From Pelomonas cellulosilytica (GTDB lineage Bacteria > Pseudomonadota > Gammaproteobacteria > Burkholderiales > Burkholderiaceae_C), in contig NZ_JAJTWU010000005.1 of assembly GCF_021353265.1 (NCBI RefSeq), positions 1 through 64,000 on the forward strand: a stretch of 64,000 bases of DNA, in the 5' to 3' direction. How positions within the stretch are numbered: position 1 is the stretch's first letter; every line of letters starts with the position of its first letter. The notes below the pieces were generated by a model that did no database searches, was not told where the DNA came from, and saw nothing but the letters and a program-made list of their open reading frames with translations. This document shows positions 43,723 to 52,976 of the stretch, one piece after another. The position numbers and the translations under genes are program-made.

Positions 43723-45320
43723 AGCGCCGCCAACTGCTGCAAGGCGCCCTGGGCAGCCTGTCCGCGCTGGGCGCGGGTGCTGCACCGGCGGCCGCGGGTT
43801 TCCAGCCCAGCTGGGACTCGCTGGCCCGCTACCAGGTGCCGGAATGGTTCCGCGATGCCAAGTTCGGCATCTGGGCTCACTGGGGCCCGCAATGCCAGCC
43901 CGAAGCCGGGGACTGGTATGCCCGCGAGATGTACATCGAGGGCAGCGCCAAGTACCGCCACCACGTGGCCACGTACGGGCACCCGTCGGTCTACGGCTTC
44001 AAGGAAGTCATCCGCGACTGGCGCGCCGAGCGCTGGGAGCCGGAGGAGCTGCTGACGCTGTACAAGCAGGCCGGGGCGCGCTACTTCATGGCGATGGCCA
44101 ACCACCATGACAACCTGGACCTGTTCGCCAGCCGCCACCATGTGTGGAACTCGACGCGCGTCGGTCCCCGCCAGGACATCATCAAGCGCTGGGCCACCGC
44201 GGCGCGCGCGCAGGGCCTGCCGCTGGGCGTGAGCGTGCACGCCGCCCATGCCTGGACATGGTACGAGCCCGCGCAGCGCGCGGACACGCAGGGCCCCAAG
44301 GCCGGCGTGCCCTATGACGGCCGGCTCCGGCTGGAAGACGGCAAGGGTCAGTGGTGGGAAGGCCTGGACCCGCAGGCGCTGTACGCGCAAGACCACGCGC
44401 TGAGCGCCGACGCGCAGGACCGCAACGCCATCCACCGGCAGTGGAACTGGGGCGAGGGCGCCGCGCGGCCGAGCGACGCCTACTGCCGCAACTTCCTCGC
44501 CCGCACGCTGGACCTACTGGACCAGCACCACCCGGAACTGGTTTACTTCGACGACACCGCGCTGCCGCTGTGGCCGGTAAGTACGGTGGGCCTGGACATC
44601 GCGTCCCACCTCTACAACCAGCACCTGGACGCCGAGGGCCGCACGCAGGCCGTGCTGTTCGGCAAGATCCTCGACGAGCAGCAGCGCCGCTGCATGGTGT
44701 GGGACATCGAGCGCGGCCAGGCGCAAGGCATCGAGCCGCTGCCCTGGCAGACCGACACCTGCCTGGGCGGCTGGCACTACGACCGCAGCGTCTTCGCGAA
44801 GCAGCAGTACAAGTCGTCGGCAACGGTCGTGCAGATGCTGATCGACGTGGTCAGCAAGAACGGCAACCTGCTGCTGAACGTGCCGGTCAAGGGCGACGGC
44901 CGCATCGATGCGCTGGAGCGCCGCACCGTCGAGGAGATCGGCGTCTGGCTGCAGCGCCATGGCGACAGCATCTACGGCACGCGGCCGTGGCGCGTCTTCG
45001 GCGAGGGCCCTGCGCTGGAAAAGCAGGCGCCGCTGCAGGCCCAGGGCTTCAACGAAGGCAAGGGCGCGCCGCTGGGCGTGGGCGACTACCGCTTCACCGC
45101 GCGTGGCGATGTCGTCTATGCGAGCGGCTTCGCCGTGCCGGAAGGTGGCCGCGCTCTGATCCACAGCCTGGCCCGCGGCCAGCACCGCCCGGTGCAGCGC
45201 GTGGACCTGCTGGGCGGCGCACAAGGCCTGCGCTTCACGCAGGGCGACGACGGCCTGGCGGTGGAACTACCCGCCCAGGGCCTGGCGGGGCTGCCCGCCT
45301 TCGTGCTGCGCATTGCCTGA
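43719..45320 (+). CDS. GH29 alpha-L-fucosidase, exported
   Basis: Retaining exo-alpha-L-fucosidase. 533 residues. The N-terminus KRRQLLQGALGSL is a twin-arginine-like signal followed by AGAAPAAAG. Family motifs: PEWFRDAKFGIWAHWGPQ, ANHHDNLDLFAS and the nucleophile Asp278 in LVYFDD. The frame is open far upstream, but the true start is the ATG overlapping the GH127 stop, where the signal sequence begins. Fucosylated xyloglucan or arabinogalactan side chains are plausible substrates; some GH29-like members act on other deoxysugars. Confidence 0.88.
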   Translation: MKRRQLLQGALGSLSALGAGAAPAAAGFQPSWDSLARYQVPEWFRDAKFGIWAHWGPQCQPEAGDWYAREMYIEGSAKYRHHVATYGHPSVYGFKEVIRDWRAERWEPEELLTLYKQAGARYFMAMANHHDNLDLFASRHHVWNSTRVGPRQDIIKRWATAARAQGLPLGVSVHAAHAWTWYEPAQRADTQGPKAGVPYDGRLRLEDGKGQWWEGLDPQALYAQDHALSADAQDRNAIHRQWNWGEGAARPSDAYCRNFLARTLDLLDQHHPELVYFDDTALPLWPVSTVGLDIASHLYNQHLDAEGRTQAVLFGKILDEQQRRCMVWDIERGQAQGIEPLPWQTDTCLGGWHYDRSVFAKQQYKSSATVVQMLIDVVSKNGNLLLNVPVKGDGRIDALERRTVEEIGVWLQRHGDSIYGTRPWRVFGEGPALEKQAPLQAQGFNEGKGAPLGVGDYRFTARGDVVYASGFAVPEGGRALIHSLARGQHRPVQRVDLLGGAQGLRFTQGDDGLAVELPAQGLAGLPAFVLRIA

Positions 45321-45363
45321 GAAACTTGCTGAACCCTAAACACGAACCTGAACGGAGACCGCC

Positions 45364-46314
45364 ATGAACCCACTTCGCCGTGCCCTGCTTGCCGCCGCCC
45401 TTGTGCTGCCGGCCGCCACCGCCTTTGCCGCCCCGCTGACGATGGGGTTTTCGCAGGTCGGCGCCGAGAGCGAATGGCGCACCGCCAATACCGCGTCCAT
45501 CAAGGCTGCGGCCAAGGAGGCGGGCATTACGCTGAAGTTCGCCGACGCGCAGCAGAAGCAGGAGAACCAGGTCAAGGCGCTGCGCAGCTTCATCGCGCAG
45601 AAAGTCGACGTCATCGCCTTCTCGCCGGTCGTCGAGAGCGGCTGGGACACGGTGCTGAAGGAGGCCAAGGCCGCCGGCATCCCCGTCATCCTGACCGACC
45701 GCGCCGTGAAGGTGTCCGATCCGTCGCTGTACGTGACCTTCATCGGCTCTGACTTCGTCGAGGAAGGCCGCAAGGCCGCCAAGTGGCTGGTGGAGCGCGC
45801 CGCCAAGACGCCCAACGCGGCGCTGAACATCGTCGAGCTGCAGGGCACGGTGGGCTCAGCCCCGGCCATCGACCGCAAGAAGGGCTTCGAGGAAGGCATC
45901 AAGGCCAACCCCAAGCTTCAGATCATCCGCTCGCAGTCGGGCGAGTTCACGCGGGCCAAGGGCAAGGAGGTCATGGAGTCCTTCCTGAAGCAGCGCGACA
46001 AGAAGATCGACGTGCTCTACGCGCACAACGACGACATGGCGATCGGCGCGATCCAGGCCATCGAGGAGGCGGGCCTGAAGCCGGGCGTCGACATCCTGAT
46101 CATCTCCATCGACGGGGTGCGGGGCGCCTTTGAGGCCATGAAGGCGGGCAAGCTGAACGTCACCGTCGAATGCAACCCGCTGCTGGGCCCGCAGCTGATG
46201 CAGCTGGCCAAGGACATCGTGGCCAAGAAGCCGGTGGACAAGCGGATCACCGTCAACGAAGGAGTGTTCACGGCGGATACGGCGGCCAAGGAGCTGCCGA
46301 ATCGGAAGTATTGA
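45364..46314 (+). CDS. ytfQ: Furanose-binding periplasmic protein, YtfQ type
   Basis: Substrate-binding protein of a sugar ABC importer. 316 residues with signal peptide 1-22. Its sequence follows E. coli YtfQ closely by eye: MGFSQVGAESEWR, ADAQQKQENQVKALRSFIAQ, VVELQGTVGSAPAIDRKKGF and RSQSGEFTRAKGKEVMESF. YtfQ binds galactofuranose and also furanose forms of other sugars. Next to two arabinofuranosidases, L-arabinofuranose is the likely ligand here (inference). GGAG is seven bases before the ATG. Confidence 0.9.
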   Translation: MNPLRRALLAAALVLPAATAFAAPLTMGFSQVGAESEWRTANTASIKAAAKEAGITLKFADAQQKQENQVKALRSFIAQKVDVIAFSPVVESGWDTVLKEAKAAGIPVILTDRAVKVSDPSLYVTFIGSDFVEEGRKAAKWLVERAAKTPNAALNIVELQGTVGSAPAIDRKKGFEEGIKANPKLQIIRSQSGEFTRAKGKEVMESFLKQRDKKIDVLYAHNDDMAIGAIQAIEEAGLKPGVDILIISIDGVRGAFEAMKAGKLNVTVECNPLLGPQLMQLAKDIVAKKPVDKRITVNEGVFTADTAAKELPNRKY

Positions 46315-46323
46315 CGTCTGGTC

Positions 46324-46442
46324 GTGGTTGCCGGGGTGCTTCTTCGCTGCTTTGGCTTGATGGCCAGGCCCATGCCGGGGCGAAAACCGAAGGTTTCGCC
46401 GCAGGCAATTCCCGGCATGAACGATGGCGCTAACCCAACCAC
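46324..46442 (+). promoter_or_regulatory. Nested stem-loops between ytfQ and ytfR
   Basis: GTGGTTG (46324) pairs with CAACCAC (46436); inside it CATGCCGGG (46371) pairs with CCCGGCATG (46411); inside that GGCGAAAACC (46379) pairs with GGTTTCGCC (46392) with one bulge and a GAA loop. Almost the whole intergenic space is structured. Such structures after binding-protein genes commonly stabilise the upstream message or reduce read-through. Confidence 0.5.
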
Positions 46443-46454
46443 GGAGCTGTACAC

Positions 46455-47993
46455 ATGAGCACGGCACCGGTGCTCGAACTGACGGGCATCCACAAATCCT
46501 TCACCGGCGTCAAAGCCCTTGCCGACGTGCGCCTTCGCCTCTTCCCCGGCGAAGTGCACGCGCTGATGGGCCAGAACGGCGCCGGCAAGTCGACCCTCAT
46601 CAAGGTACTGACGGGCCTCTACCAGCCCGACGCCGGCGCCATCACGCTCGATGGCCAGCCGACCGCGCCCAAGCGCACGGAAGACGCGCAAGACCTCGGC
46701 ATCCGCACGGTCTACCAGGAAGTCAACCTCTGCCCCAACCTCAGCGTCGCCGAGAACATCTGCGCCGGCCGCTTCCCCCGCAAGTGGGGCCGCATCGACT
46801 GGACTACCGTCCACGCCGAGGCCCGCCGCGTGCTGGCACAGATGGACCTGGACATCGACGTCACCGCGCCGCTGTCGCGCTACTCGCTGTCGGTGCAGCA
46901 GATGGTGGCCATCGCGCGTGCGCTGCGCATTTCGGCCCGCGTGCTCATCCTTGACGAGCCCACGTCCAGCCTCGACGACGCAGCCGTGCAGCGCCTCTTC
47001 ACCGTGCTGCGCCGGCTACGTGAGCAGGGCCTTGCCATCCTGTTCGTCACGCACTTCCTCGACCAGACCTATGCGCTGGCCGACCGCATCACCGTCATGC
47101 GCAACGGCGAGACCGAAGGCGAGTACCTGGCCGCCGACCTGAGCCGGCTGGCCCTCGTCAACAAGATGGTCGGCGCGCCGCCGGACCAGCAGCCGTCGCG
47201 GCTGGACAGCCAAGCCGCCGGCACCGGCACACCGGTGCTCAAGGCCCAGGGCCTGGGCCGGCGCGGCGCGCTGCATCCGCTGGACCTGGAACTGCGCCGC
47301 GGCGAGGTGCTGGGCCTCGCGGGCCTGCTGGGTTCGGGCCGCACGGAGGCCGCGCGGCTGCTGTTCGGCGCCGACACGGCCGATGCCGGCCATGTCGAGA
47401 CCGACGGCCACCAGGGCCGCTGGCATTCGCCGCGCCAGGCCATCGCCGCCGGCATCGCCTTCTGCTCGGAAGACCGCAAGCACGAAGGCGCCATCCTCGA
47501 CCTCTCGGTGCGCGACAACATCCTGCTCGCGCTGCAGGCCCGCGCCGGCCTGCGCCTCGTCATGACGCGCGAGCAGCAGCAGGCGCTGGCCGACGATTAC
47601 ATCAAGCGCTTGGGCATCAAGACCGCCAGCGCCGAGACGCCCATCGGCCAGCTGTCCGGCGGCAACCAGCAGAAGGCGCTGTTCGCCCGCTGGCTGGCCA
47701 CCGAGCCCGCCGTGCTGATCCTGGACGAACCGACGCGCGGCATCGACGTGCGCGCGAAGGAAGACCTGATGGACGCCGTGCGGGCCCTCGCCCACAAGGA
47801 GGACGGCAGTGGCATGTCCATCCTGTTCATCTCGTCCGAACTGCCCGAAGTGCTGCACTGCAGCGACCGCGTCGTCGTGCTGCGCGACCGTCGCGCCGCC
47901 GGCGAGTACCGCCGCGGCGAGCTGGACGAACGCAGCGTGCTCGAAGTCATCGCCGCCGAGCCGGCGGCCACGGAAGTCGTCACCGATGTCTGA
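46455..47993 (+). CDS. ytfR: Sugar ABC transporter ATPase, YtfR type (two ABC domains)
   Basis: 512 residues with two fused nucleotide-binding domains. Domain 1 has Walker A GQNGAGKST and the signature-like LSRYSLSVQQM. Domain 2 has a degenerate Walker A (GLLGSGRTEAARLL), LSGGNQQKALFARWLAT and Walker B LILDEPTRGIDVRAKED. This is the CUT2 arrangement for monosaccharide importers. The 3' end overlaps the GH31 gene by eight bases, an unusual neighbour inside an importer operon. Confidence 0.93.
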   Translation: MSTAPVLELTGIHKSFTGVKALADVRLRLFPGEVHALMGQNGAGKSTLIKVLTGLYQPDAGAITLDGQPTAPKRTEDAQDLGIRTVYQEVNLCPNLSVAENICAGRFPRKWGRIDWTTVHAEARRVLAQMDLDIDVTAPLSRYSLSVQQMVAIARALRISARVLILDEPTSSLDDAAVQRLFTVLRRLREQGLAILFVTHFLDQTYALADRITVMRNGETEGEYLAADLSRLALVNKMVGAPPDQQPSRLDSQAAGTGTPVLKAQGLGRRGALHPLDLELRRGEVLGLAGLLGSGRTEAARLLFGADTADAGHVETDGHQGRWHSPRQAIAAGIAFCSEDRKHEGAILDLSVRDNILLALQARAGLRLVMTREQQQALADDYIKRLGIKTASAETPIGQLSGGNQQKALFARWLATEPAVLILDEPTRGIDVRAKEDLMDAVRALAHKEDGSGMSILFISSELPEVLHCSDRVVVLRDRRAAGEYRRGELDERSVLEVIAAEPAATEVVTDV

Positions 47994-50934
47994 ACGCCAC
48001 CTCCGCGCACGCCGCGCGCTCACCACCGCGTTTACCACCGCGCTCGTCGCGGGCCTGCTGGCGGTCGCATTGCCGGCCGCGCAGGCCGACACCGGCCTGG
48101 ATGCGCTGGGCCAGCCGCAACGGCTGCCGCTCGCTGCTGCCGCTCAGGGCCTGGCGTGGAAGCGGCTGGAGTCCGGCGTGCAGCTGCAGCTCGGCGCACT
48201 GACGCGCAACGTGCTGTTCTACGGCCCCGGCATCGTCCGCGTGACGACCAACCTGGGCGAGAGCCACGCAACGCAGCCCAGTCTCGTCGTCGTGGCGCAG
48301 CCGCAGGCGCCCGCCTTTGACATCCAGGAAACGGCCGACACGCTCGTGCTGGCCAGTGCCGCGCTGCGCGTGCAGATCGACCGGCGCAGCGGCGCGCTCG
48401 CCTTCCAGCGGGCCGATGGCAGCCCGCTGACACGCGAGCAGGCGCCGGCGGCGCTGAAACCGGCGAGCTTCTCCGGCGCGCCGACCTACACGATGACGCA
48501 GGCCTTCAGCCTCGCGCCGGACGAGTCGCTCTACGGCCTCGGCCAGTACAACGAGCCGTACTGGGACTACCGCGGCCGCGACGTGCTGATGGTGCAGACC
48601 AACATCGGCATCGTGCTGCCGTTCATGGTGTCCACGCGGCGCTGGGGTGTGCTGTGGGACGTGTATTCCAAAATGCGCTTCACCGACGACGCGCAGGGCG
48701 CGCGCTTCTGGGCCGAGAGCGCGCCGGCCGGCGCCGACTACTACCTCGTCGCCGGCTCGTCGATGGACGACGTGATGGCCGGCTACCGCCACCTGACCGG
48801 CGCCGCACCGATGTTCCCGAAGAGCGCCTTCGGCCTCTTCATGAGCAAGGAGCGCTACCAGACGCAGGCGCAGGTGCTGGACGTCGTGCGGCGCTTCCGC
48901 GCCGACCACTTCCCGCTCGACAACATCGTGCAGGACTGGCAGTACTGGGGCGGCGCCGCCGACGGCACGTGGAGCGGCATGATCTGGGACGCCTCGCGTT
49001 ACCCCGATCCGCGCGCGATGATCGACACGCTGCATCGTGACCTGCACGCGCAGTTCATGATCTCGATCTGGCCCTCGGTCGGCAACAACACTGCGCTGGC
49101 CCGCGAGCTGGATGCCCACGGTCTGCGCTTCGGGCCGATGGAAGGCGTAGCCAGCCAGGCGCAGATCTACGACGCCTTCAGCGCCGAAGGCCGCGAGATC
49201 TACTTCCGCCACCTGAAGAAAGGCCTGCTCGACGTCGGCGTCGATGCGCTGTGGATGGATGGCACCGAGGTCGAGGTCAGCGGCGCCGCGCACGACCCGG
49301 GCACCGTGGAGCGCGACATCAAGGCCATGGGCCGCAACGCGATGGGCGACTTCGCGCGCTACCTCAACGTCTACAGCCTGCTCACGACGCGTGGCGTTTA
49401 TGAGGGCCAGCGCGCCCTGCCCGGTCCGCGTGGCGACCAGCGCGTGCTGACGCTGACCCGCTCCGCCTGGGCCGGCCAGCAGCGCTACGGCGCCTTCGCG
49501 TGGTCGGGCGACACGCGGGCCAGCTGGGCCACCTTCCGCGCGCAGATTTCGGGCGGCCTGAACGTGGGCATGGGCGGCCAACCGTACTGGACGCAGGACA
49601 CCGGCGGCTTCTTCGTCAGCTACCCCGGCGGCGAGCGCAACCCGGCCTACCGGGAGCTGTTCGCACGCTGGCACCAGTTCGGCATCTTCAACCCGGTCTA
49701 CCGCATCCACGGCACCGACGTCGTCCGCGAGCCTTACCACTTCAAGACGCTGGACCCGGCCTTCTACCGCTCGCTGCGCAGCGCCGCCGAGCTGCGCTAC
49801 CGCCTGCTGCCTTACCACTACGGCCTGGCCTGGCGCACGCACAACGAAGGCTACATCCCGATGCGCGGCCTGGCGATGGACTTTCCCGACGAGACCGCGC
49901 TGCGCGGCATCGACGACGCGTTCATGTTCGGCCCCGCCTTCCTCGTGCGCCCGGTGACACGCTCGGTCCAATACCCCGAGCTACCTCGCGCCGACACGGT
50001 GCCCGCCACCGCGCTGCGCACGCCCGAGGGCCAGCCCGGCCTGGCCGTCACCTACTACGACGGCACCCACTTCGACCGCGAGGCCGGCCATGCGGTCGAC
50101 AACACGGTCGACCACAACTGGCCCGAGCCGCCGCTGAGCAGCTTTCCGCCGGGACTGGGCAGCATCAACAACTTCTCGGCGCGCTGGCAGGGCCAGCTGG
50201 TGGCACCCGAGGCGGGCGAGTACGAGATCGGGCTGGAAGGCGACGACGGCTTCCGCCTCTGGCTCGACGACAAGCTCGTCATCGACGACTGGAAGAACGG
50301 CGCCACCCGGCGCCAGACCGCGAAGGTCGTGCTGCAGAAGGACCGGCCCGCGCGCGTGCGCGTCGAGTTCTACCAAGGCGGTGGCGAGCGATCGCTGCGC
50401 CTGTCCTGGCGCACGCCGGCCCAGCTGCAGGCGCTGGCTGACGAGCAGGCCCGCATCGACCCGCGCATCGCCACCCGCCTGCCTTCGGGCTCGAACTGGT
50501 TCGACTTCTGGAGCGGGCAGCTGCATGCCGGCGGCAGCACGGTGAAGGCCTCCTACCCGCTCGACCGCTTCCCGCTGTTCGTGCGGGCCGGCAGCATCGT
50601 GCCAATGGGCCCGGTGGTGGAGCACGTGAGCCAGAAGCCCGATGCGCCGCTGGAAGTGCGCGTCTACGCCGGCGCCGACGCGGAGTTCACGCTCTACGAA
50701 GACGACGGCCAGACGTACGCGTACGAGAAGGGCCAGCGCGCCACCGTCACGCTGCGCTGGGACGACGCGCGCCGCGTGCTGCACGTCAGCGCGCGCGAAG
50801 GCCGCTTCCCGGGCCTCGTCGAGCGTCGTCGACTGGACGTGAAACTCATCGCAGCATCCGGCCGCGCCGCGCCCGTGCGCCACCTCGATTACCGCGGCCT
50901 CGCCGCAGACCTGCAGTTCCCGGCTCCACGATGA
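47986..50934 (+). CDS. GH31 alpha-xylosidase-like enzyme with PA14 domain, exported
   Basis: 982 residues with signal peptide about 1-34. The N-terminal GH31 beta-sandwich ends near 270; the barrel follows with FGLFMSKERYQTQ and IVQDWQYWGG, as in xyloglucan alpha-xylosidases, nucleophile Asp425 (ALWMDGTEVE) and acid/base Asp509 (AWSGDTRASW). A PA14-type domain occupies about residues 684-811 (LEGDDGFRLWLDDKLVIDDW) and is followed by the distal beta-domain. Likely releases alpha-linked xylose from xyloglucan oligosaccharides. alpha-Glucosidase activity cannot be excluded. Its stop overlaps ytfT. Confidence 0.88.
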   Translation: MSERHLRARRALTTAFTTALVAGLLAVALPAAQADTGLDALGQPQRLPLAAAAQGLAWKRLESGVQLQLGALTRNVLFYGPGIVRVTTNLGESHATQPSLVVVAQPQAPAFDIQETADTLVLASAALRVQIDRRSGALAFQRADGSPLTREQAPAALKPASFSGAPTYTMTQAFSLAPDESLYGLGQYNEPYWDYRGRDVLMVQTNIGIVLPFMVSTRRWGVLWDVYSKMRFTDDAQGARFWAESAPAGADYYLVAGSSMDDVMAGYRHLTGAAPMFPKSAFGLFMSKERYQTQAQVLDVVRRFRADHFPLDNIVQDWQYWGGAADGTWSGMIWDASRYPDPRAMIDTLHRDLHAQFMISIWPSVGNNTALARELDAHGLRFGPMEGVASQAQIYDAFSAEGREIYFRHLKKGLLDVGVDALWMDGTEVEVSGAAHDPGTVERDIKAMGRNAMGDFARYLNVYSLLTTRGVYEGQRALPGPRGDQRVLTLTRSAWAGQQRYGAFAWSGDTRASWATFRAQISGGLNVGMGGQPYWTQDTGGFFVSYPGGERNPAYRELFARWHQFGIFNPVYRIHGTDVVREPYHFKTLDPAFYRSLRSAAELRYRLLPYHYGLAWRTHNEGYIPMRGLAMDFPDETALRGIDDAFMFGPAFLVRPVTRSVQYPELPRADTVPATALRTPEGQPGLAVTYYDGTHFDREAGHAVDNTVDHNWPEPPLSSFPPGLGSINNFSARWQGQLVAPEAGEYEIGLEGDDGFRLWLDDKLVIDDWKNGATRRQTAKVVLQKDRPARVRVEFYQGGGERSLRLSWRTPAQLQALADEQARIDPRIATRLPSGSNWFDFWSGQLHAGGSTVKASYPLDRFPLFVRAGSIVPMGPVVEHVSQKPDAPLEVRVYAGADAEFTLYEDDGQTYAYEKGQRATVTLRWDDARRVLHVSAREGRFPGLVERRRLDVKLIAASGRAAPVRHLDYRGLAADLQFPAPR

Positions 50935-51935
50935 GCCTGTCTTCCGCCACCATGCCCTCTCGCCCCTCGTCCGCCCCTTTGTGGCGCCACCCCCTGGCCC
51001 GGCCCGTCGCGGCGCTGGCCTTGCTGCTGGCGGTTGCCGCCGCCAGCGTGCCGGGCTTCCTGCATCTTGAGATCAAGGACGGCCACCTCTACGGCAACCT
51101 GATCGACATCCTTCACCGCGCCGCGCCACTGATGCTCGCGGCGCTGGGCATGACGCTGGTCATCGCGACGCGCGGCATCGACGTGTCGGTGGGCGCCGTC
51201 GTCGCCATCGCCGCCACGGTGGGCTGCGTGCTGGTGGGTTCGCAGGGTCTGGCCCTCGCCATCGCCGCCGCGCTCGGCGCGGCGCTGCTGTGCGGGCTGT
51301 GGAACGGCCTGCTGGTGTCGGCGCTGGGCCTGCAGCCCATCATCGCGACGCTGATCCTGATGGTCGCCGGGCGAGGCCTGGCCCAGCTGCTGACAGACGG
51401 CCAGATCATCACCGTCTACGAGCCGGCCAGCTTCTTCTGGCTGGGCGGCGGCTACCTGCTGGGCCTGCCGGTGTCGCTGTTCGTCGTGGCGACCGTGGCG
51501 GGCCTCACCGCGCTGCTGATGCAGCGCACGGCGCTGGGCCTGTTCATCCAGACGGTGGGCATCAACCCCGTCGCCGCGCGGCTGGCGGGCGTGCGCACCG
51601 CGGCCATCGTCTTCTTCGTCTACGTCTACTGCAGCCTCGGCGCGGGCCTGGCCGGGCTGATGATCGCGTCCAACATCAAGAGCGCCGACGCCAACAACGC
51701 CGGCCTGCTGCTGGAGCTGGACGCCATCCTGGCCGTCACGCTGGGCGGCGGTCAGCTGAGCGGCGGCAAGTTCAGCCTGGCCGGCAGCCTCGTCGGCGCG
51801 CTGATCATCCAGACGCTCACGTCCACCATCTACGCGCTGGGCGTGCCGCCGCAGGTGACGATGGTCGTCAAGGCCATCGTCGTGTTCGCGGTCTGCATCT
51901 CGCAGTCGTCCATCTGGTCGAGGAGGTCGGCATGA
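50931..51935 (+). CDS. ytfT: Sugar ABC transporter permease, YtfT type
   Basis: 334-residue CUT2 permease with about eight to ten membrane helices. Conserved LGMTLVIATRGIDVSVGAVVAIAA near residue 75 and the EAA-like loop [14 protein letters not shown] near 210. Start overlaps the GH31 stop by four bases and its stop overlaps yjfF, so translation is coupled across the operon. Confidence 0.92.
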   Translation: MSLSSATMPSRPSSAPLWRHPLARPVAALALLLAVAAASVPGFLHLEIKDGHLYGNLIDILHRAAPLMLAALGMTLVIATRGIDVSVGAVVAIAATVGCVLVGSQGLALAIAAALGAALLCGLWNGLLVSALGLQPIIATLILMVAGRGLAQLLTDGQIITVYEPASFFWLGGGYLLGLPVSLFVVATVAGLTALLMQRTALGLFIQTVGINPVAARLAGVRTAAIVFFVYVYCSLGAGLAGLMIASNIKSADANNAGLLLELDAILAVTLGGGQLSGGKFSLAGSLVGALIIQTLTSTIYALGVPPQVTMVVKAIVVFAVCISQSSIWSRRSA

Positions 51936-52900
51936 AGCGTCTGCTTTCGGCGCCTTCATTCACCAGCTGGGTCAGCGTGGCTCTGCTGGTGCTGCTGTTC
52001 ATCGGCGGCGCGGTCAACTACACCGGCTTTGCATCGCCGCAGGTGGTGCTGAACCTGCTCATCGACAACGCCTTCCTGCTCGTCATCGCGGTAGGCATGA
52101 GCTTTGTCATCCTGTCCGGCGGCATTGACCTGTCGGTGGGCTCCGTGCTGGCGCTGACGACGATGGTCGCCGCCTGGCTGCTGCAGGTGGCGCACTGGCC
52201 CGCCGAGGTGGTCATCGTGACCGTGCTGCTGGGCGGCGCGACCTTCGGCGCGCTGCAGGGCGTCGTCATCCACGTGTTCAGGCTGCAGCCCTTCATCGTC
52301 ACGCTGGCCGGCATGTTCCTCGCGCGCGGCCTGTGCTTCCTGATCAGCGTCGACAGCGTCACCATCGATGCGCCGCTGTTCGTCACGCTGTCGCAGACGC
52401 AGATCCCGCTGTTCGGCGGCGCCTTCCTGTCGCCCGGCGCGGTCATCGCGCTCGGCGTGCTCGGCGCGGGCCTGTGGGTGGCGCACTGCACGGCCTTCGG
52501 TCGCACCGTCTATGCGTTGGGTGGCAGCGAGACTTCCGCGCTGATGATGGGCCTGGCCGTGGGCCGCACGAAGATTGCCGTCTACGGCCTGAGCGGCTTC
52601 TGCGCGTCGCTGGCCGGCCTGCTGTTCGCGTTCTACATGCTCAGCGGCTACGGCCAGCACGGCCAGGGCGTGGAGCTGGACGCAATCGCCGCCGTCGTCA
52701 TCGGCGGCACCGTGCTGACGGGCGGTTACGGCTACGTGGCCGGCGCGCTGTCGGGCGTGCTGGTCCTGGGCCTGATCCAGACGCTGATCGCCTTCGACGG
52801 CACGCTCAGCAGCTGGTGGACCAAGATCGTCATCGGTGCGCTGCTGTTTGTCTTCTGCGCCGTGCAGCGGCTGCTGTCGCTGCGCAAGACCCAGGGCTGA
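51932..52900 (+). CDS. yjfF: Sugar ABC transporter permease, YjfF type
   Basis: 322-residue CUT2 permease, paired with YtfT. Motifs: VGMSFVILSGGIDLSVGSVLAL, LGGSETSALMMGLAVGRTK and IAAVVIGGTVLTGGYG. GGAGG lies seven bases before the ATG inside ytfT. It closes the 36-53 kb run; only 76 bases and no obvious strong terminator separate it from the GST gene. Confidence 0.92.
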   Translation: MKRLLSAPSFTSWVSVALLVLLFIGGAVNYTGFASPQVVLNLLIDNAFLLVIAVGMSFVILSGGIDLSVGSVLALTTMVAAWLLQVAHWPAEVVIVTVLLGGATFGALQGVVIHVFRLQPFIVTLAGMFLARGLCFLISVDSVTIDAPLFVTLSQTQIPLFGGAFLSPGAVIALGVLGAGLWVAHCTAFGRTVYALGGSETSALMMGLAVGRTKIAVYGLSGFCASLAGLLFAFYMLSGYGQHGQGVELDAIAAVVIGGTVLTGGYGYVAGALSGVLVLGLIQTLIAFDGTLSSWWTKIVIGALLFVFCAVQRLLSLRKTQG

Positions 52901-52976
52901 GGCGAGGTGGTGCGCCGGGTTGTCGATCCCGCCCGGCTTCGTTCGTCGTAAGTCATCACCCCCCCGAGGCCTTGCC

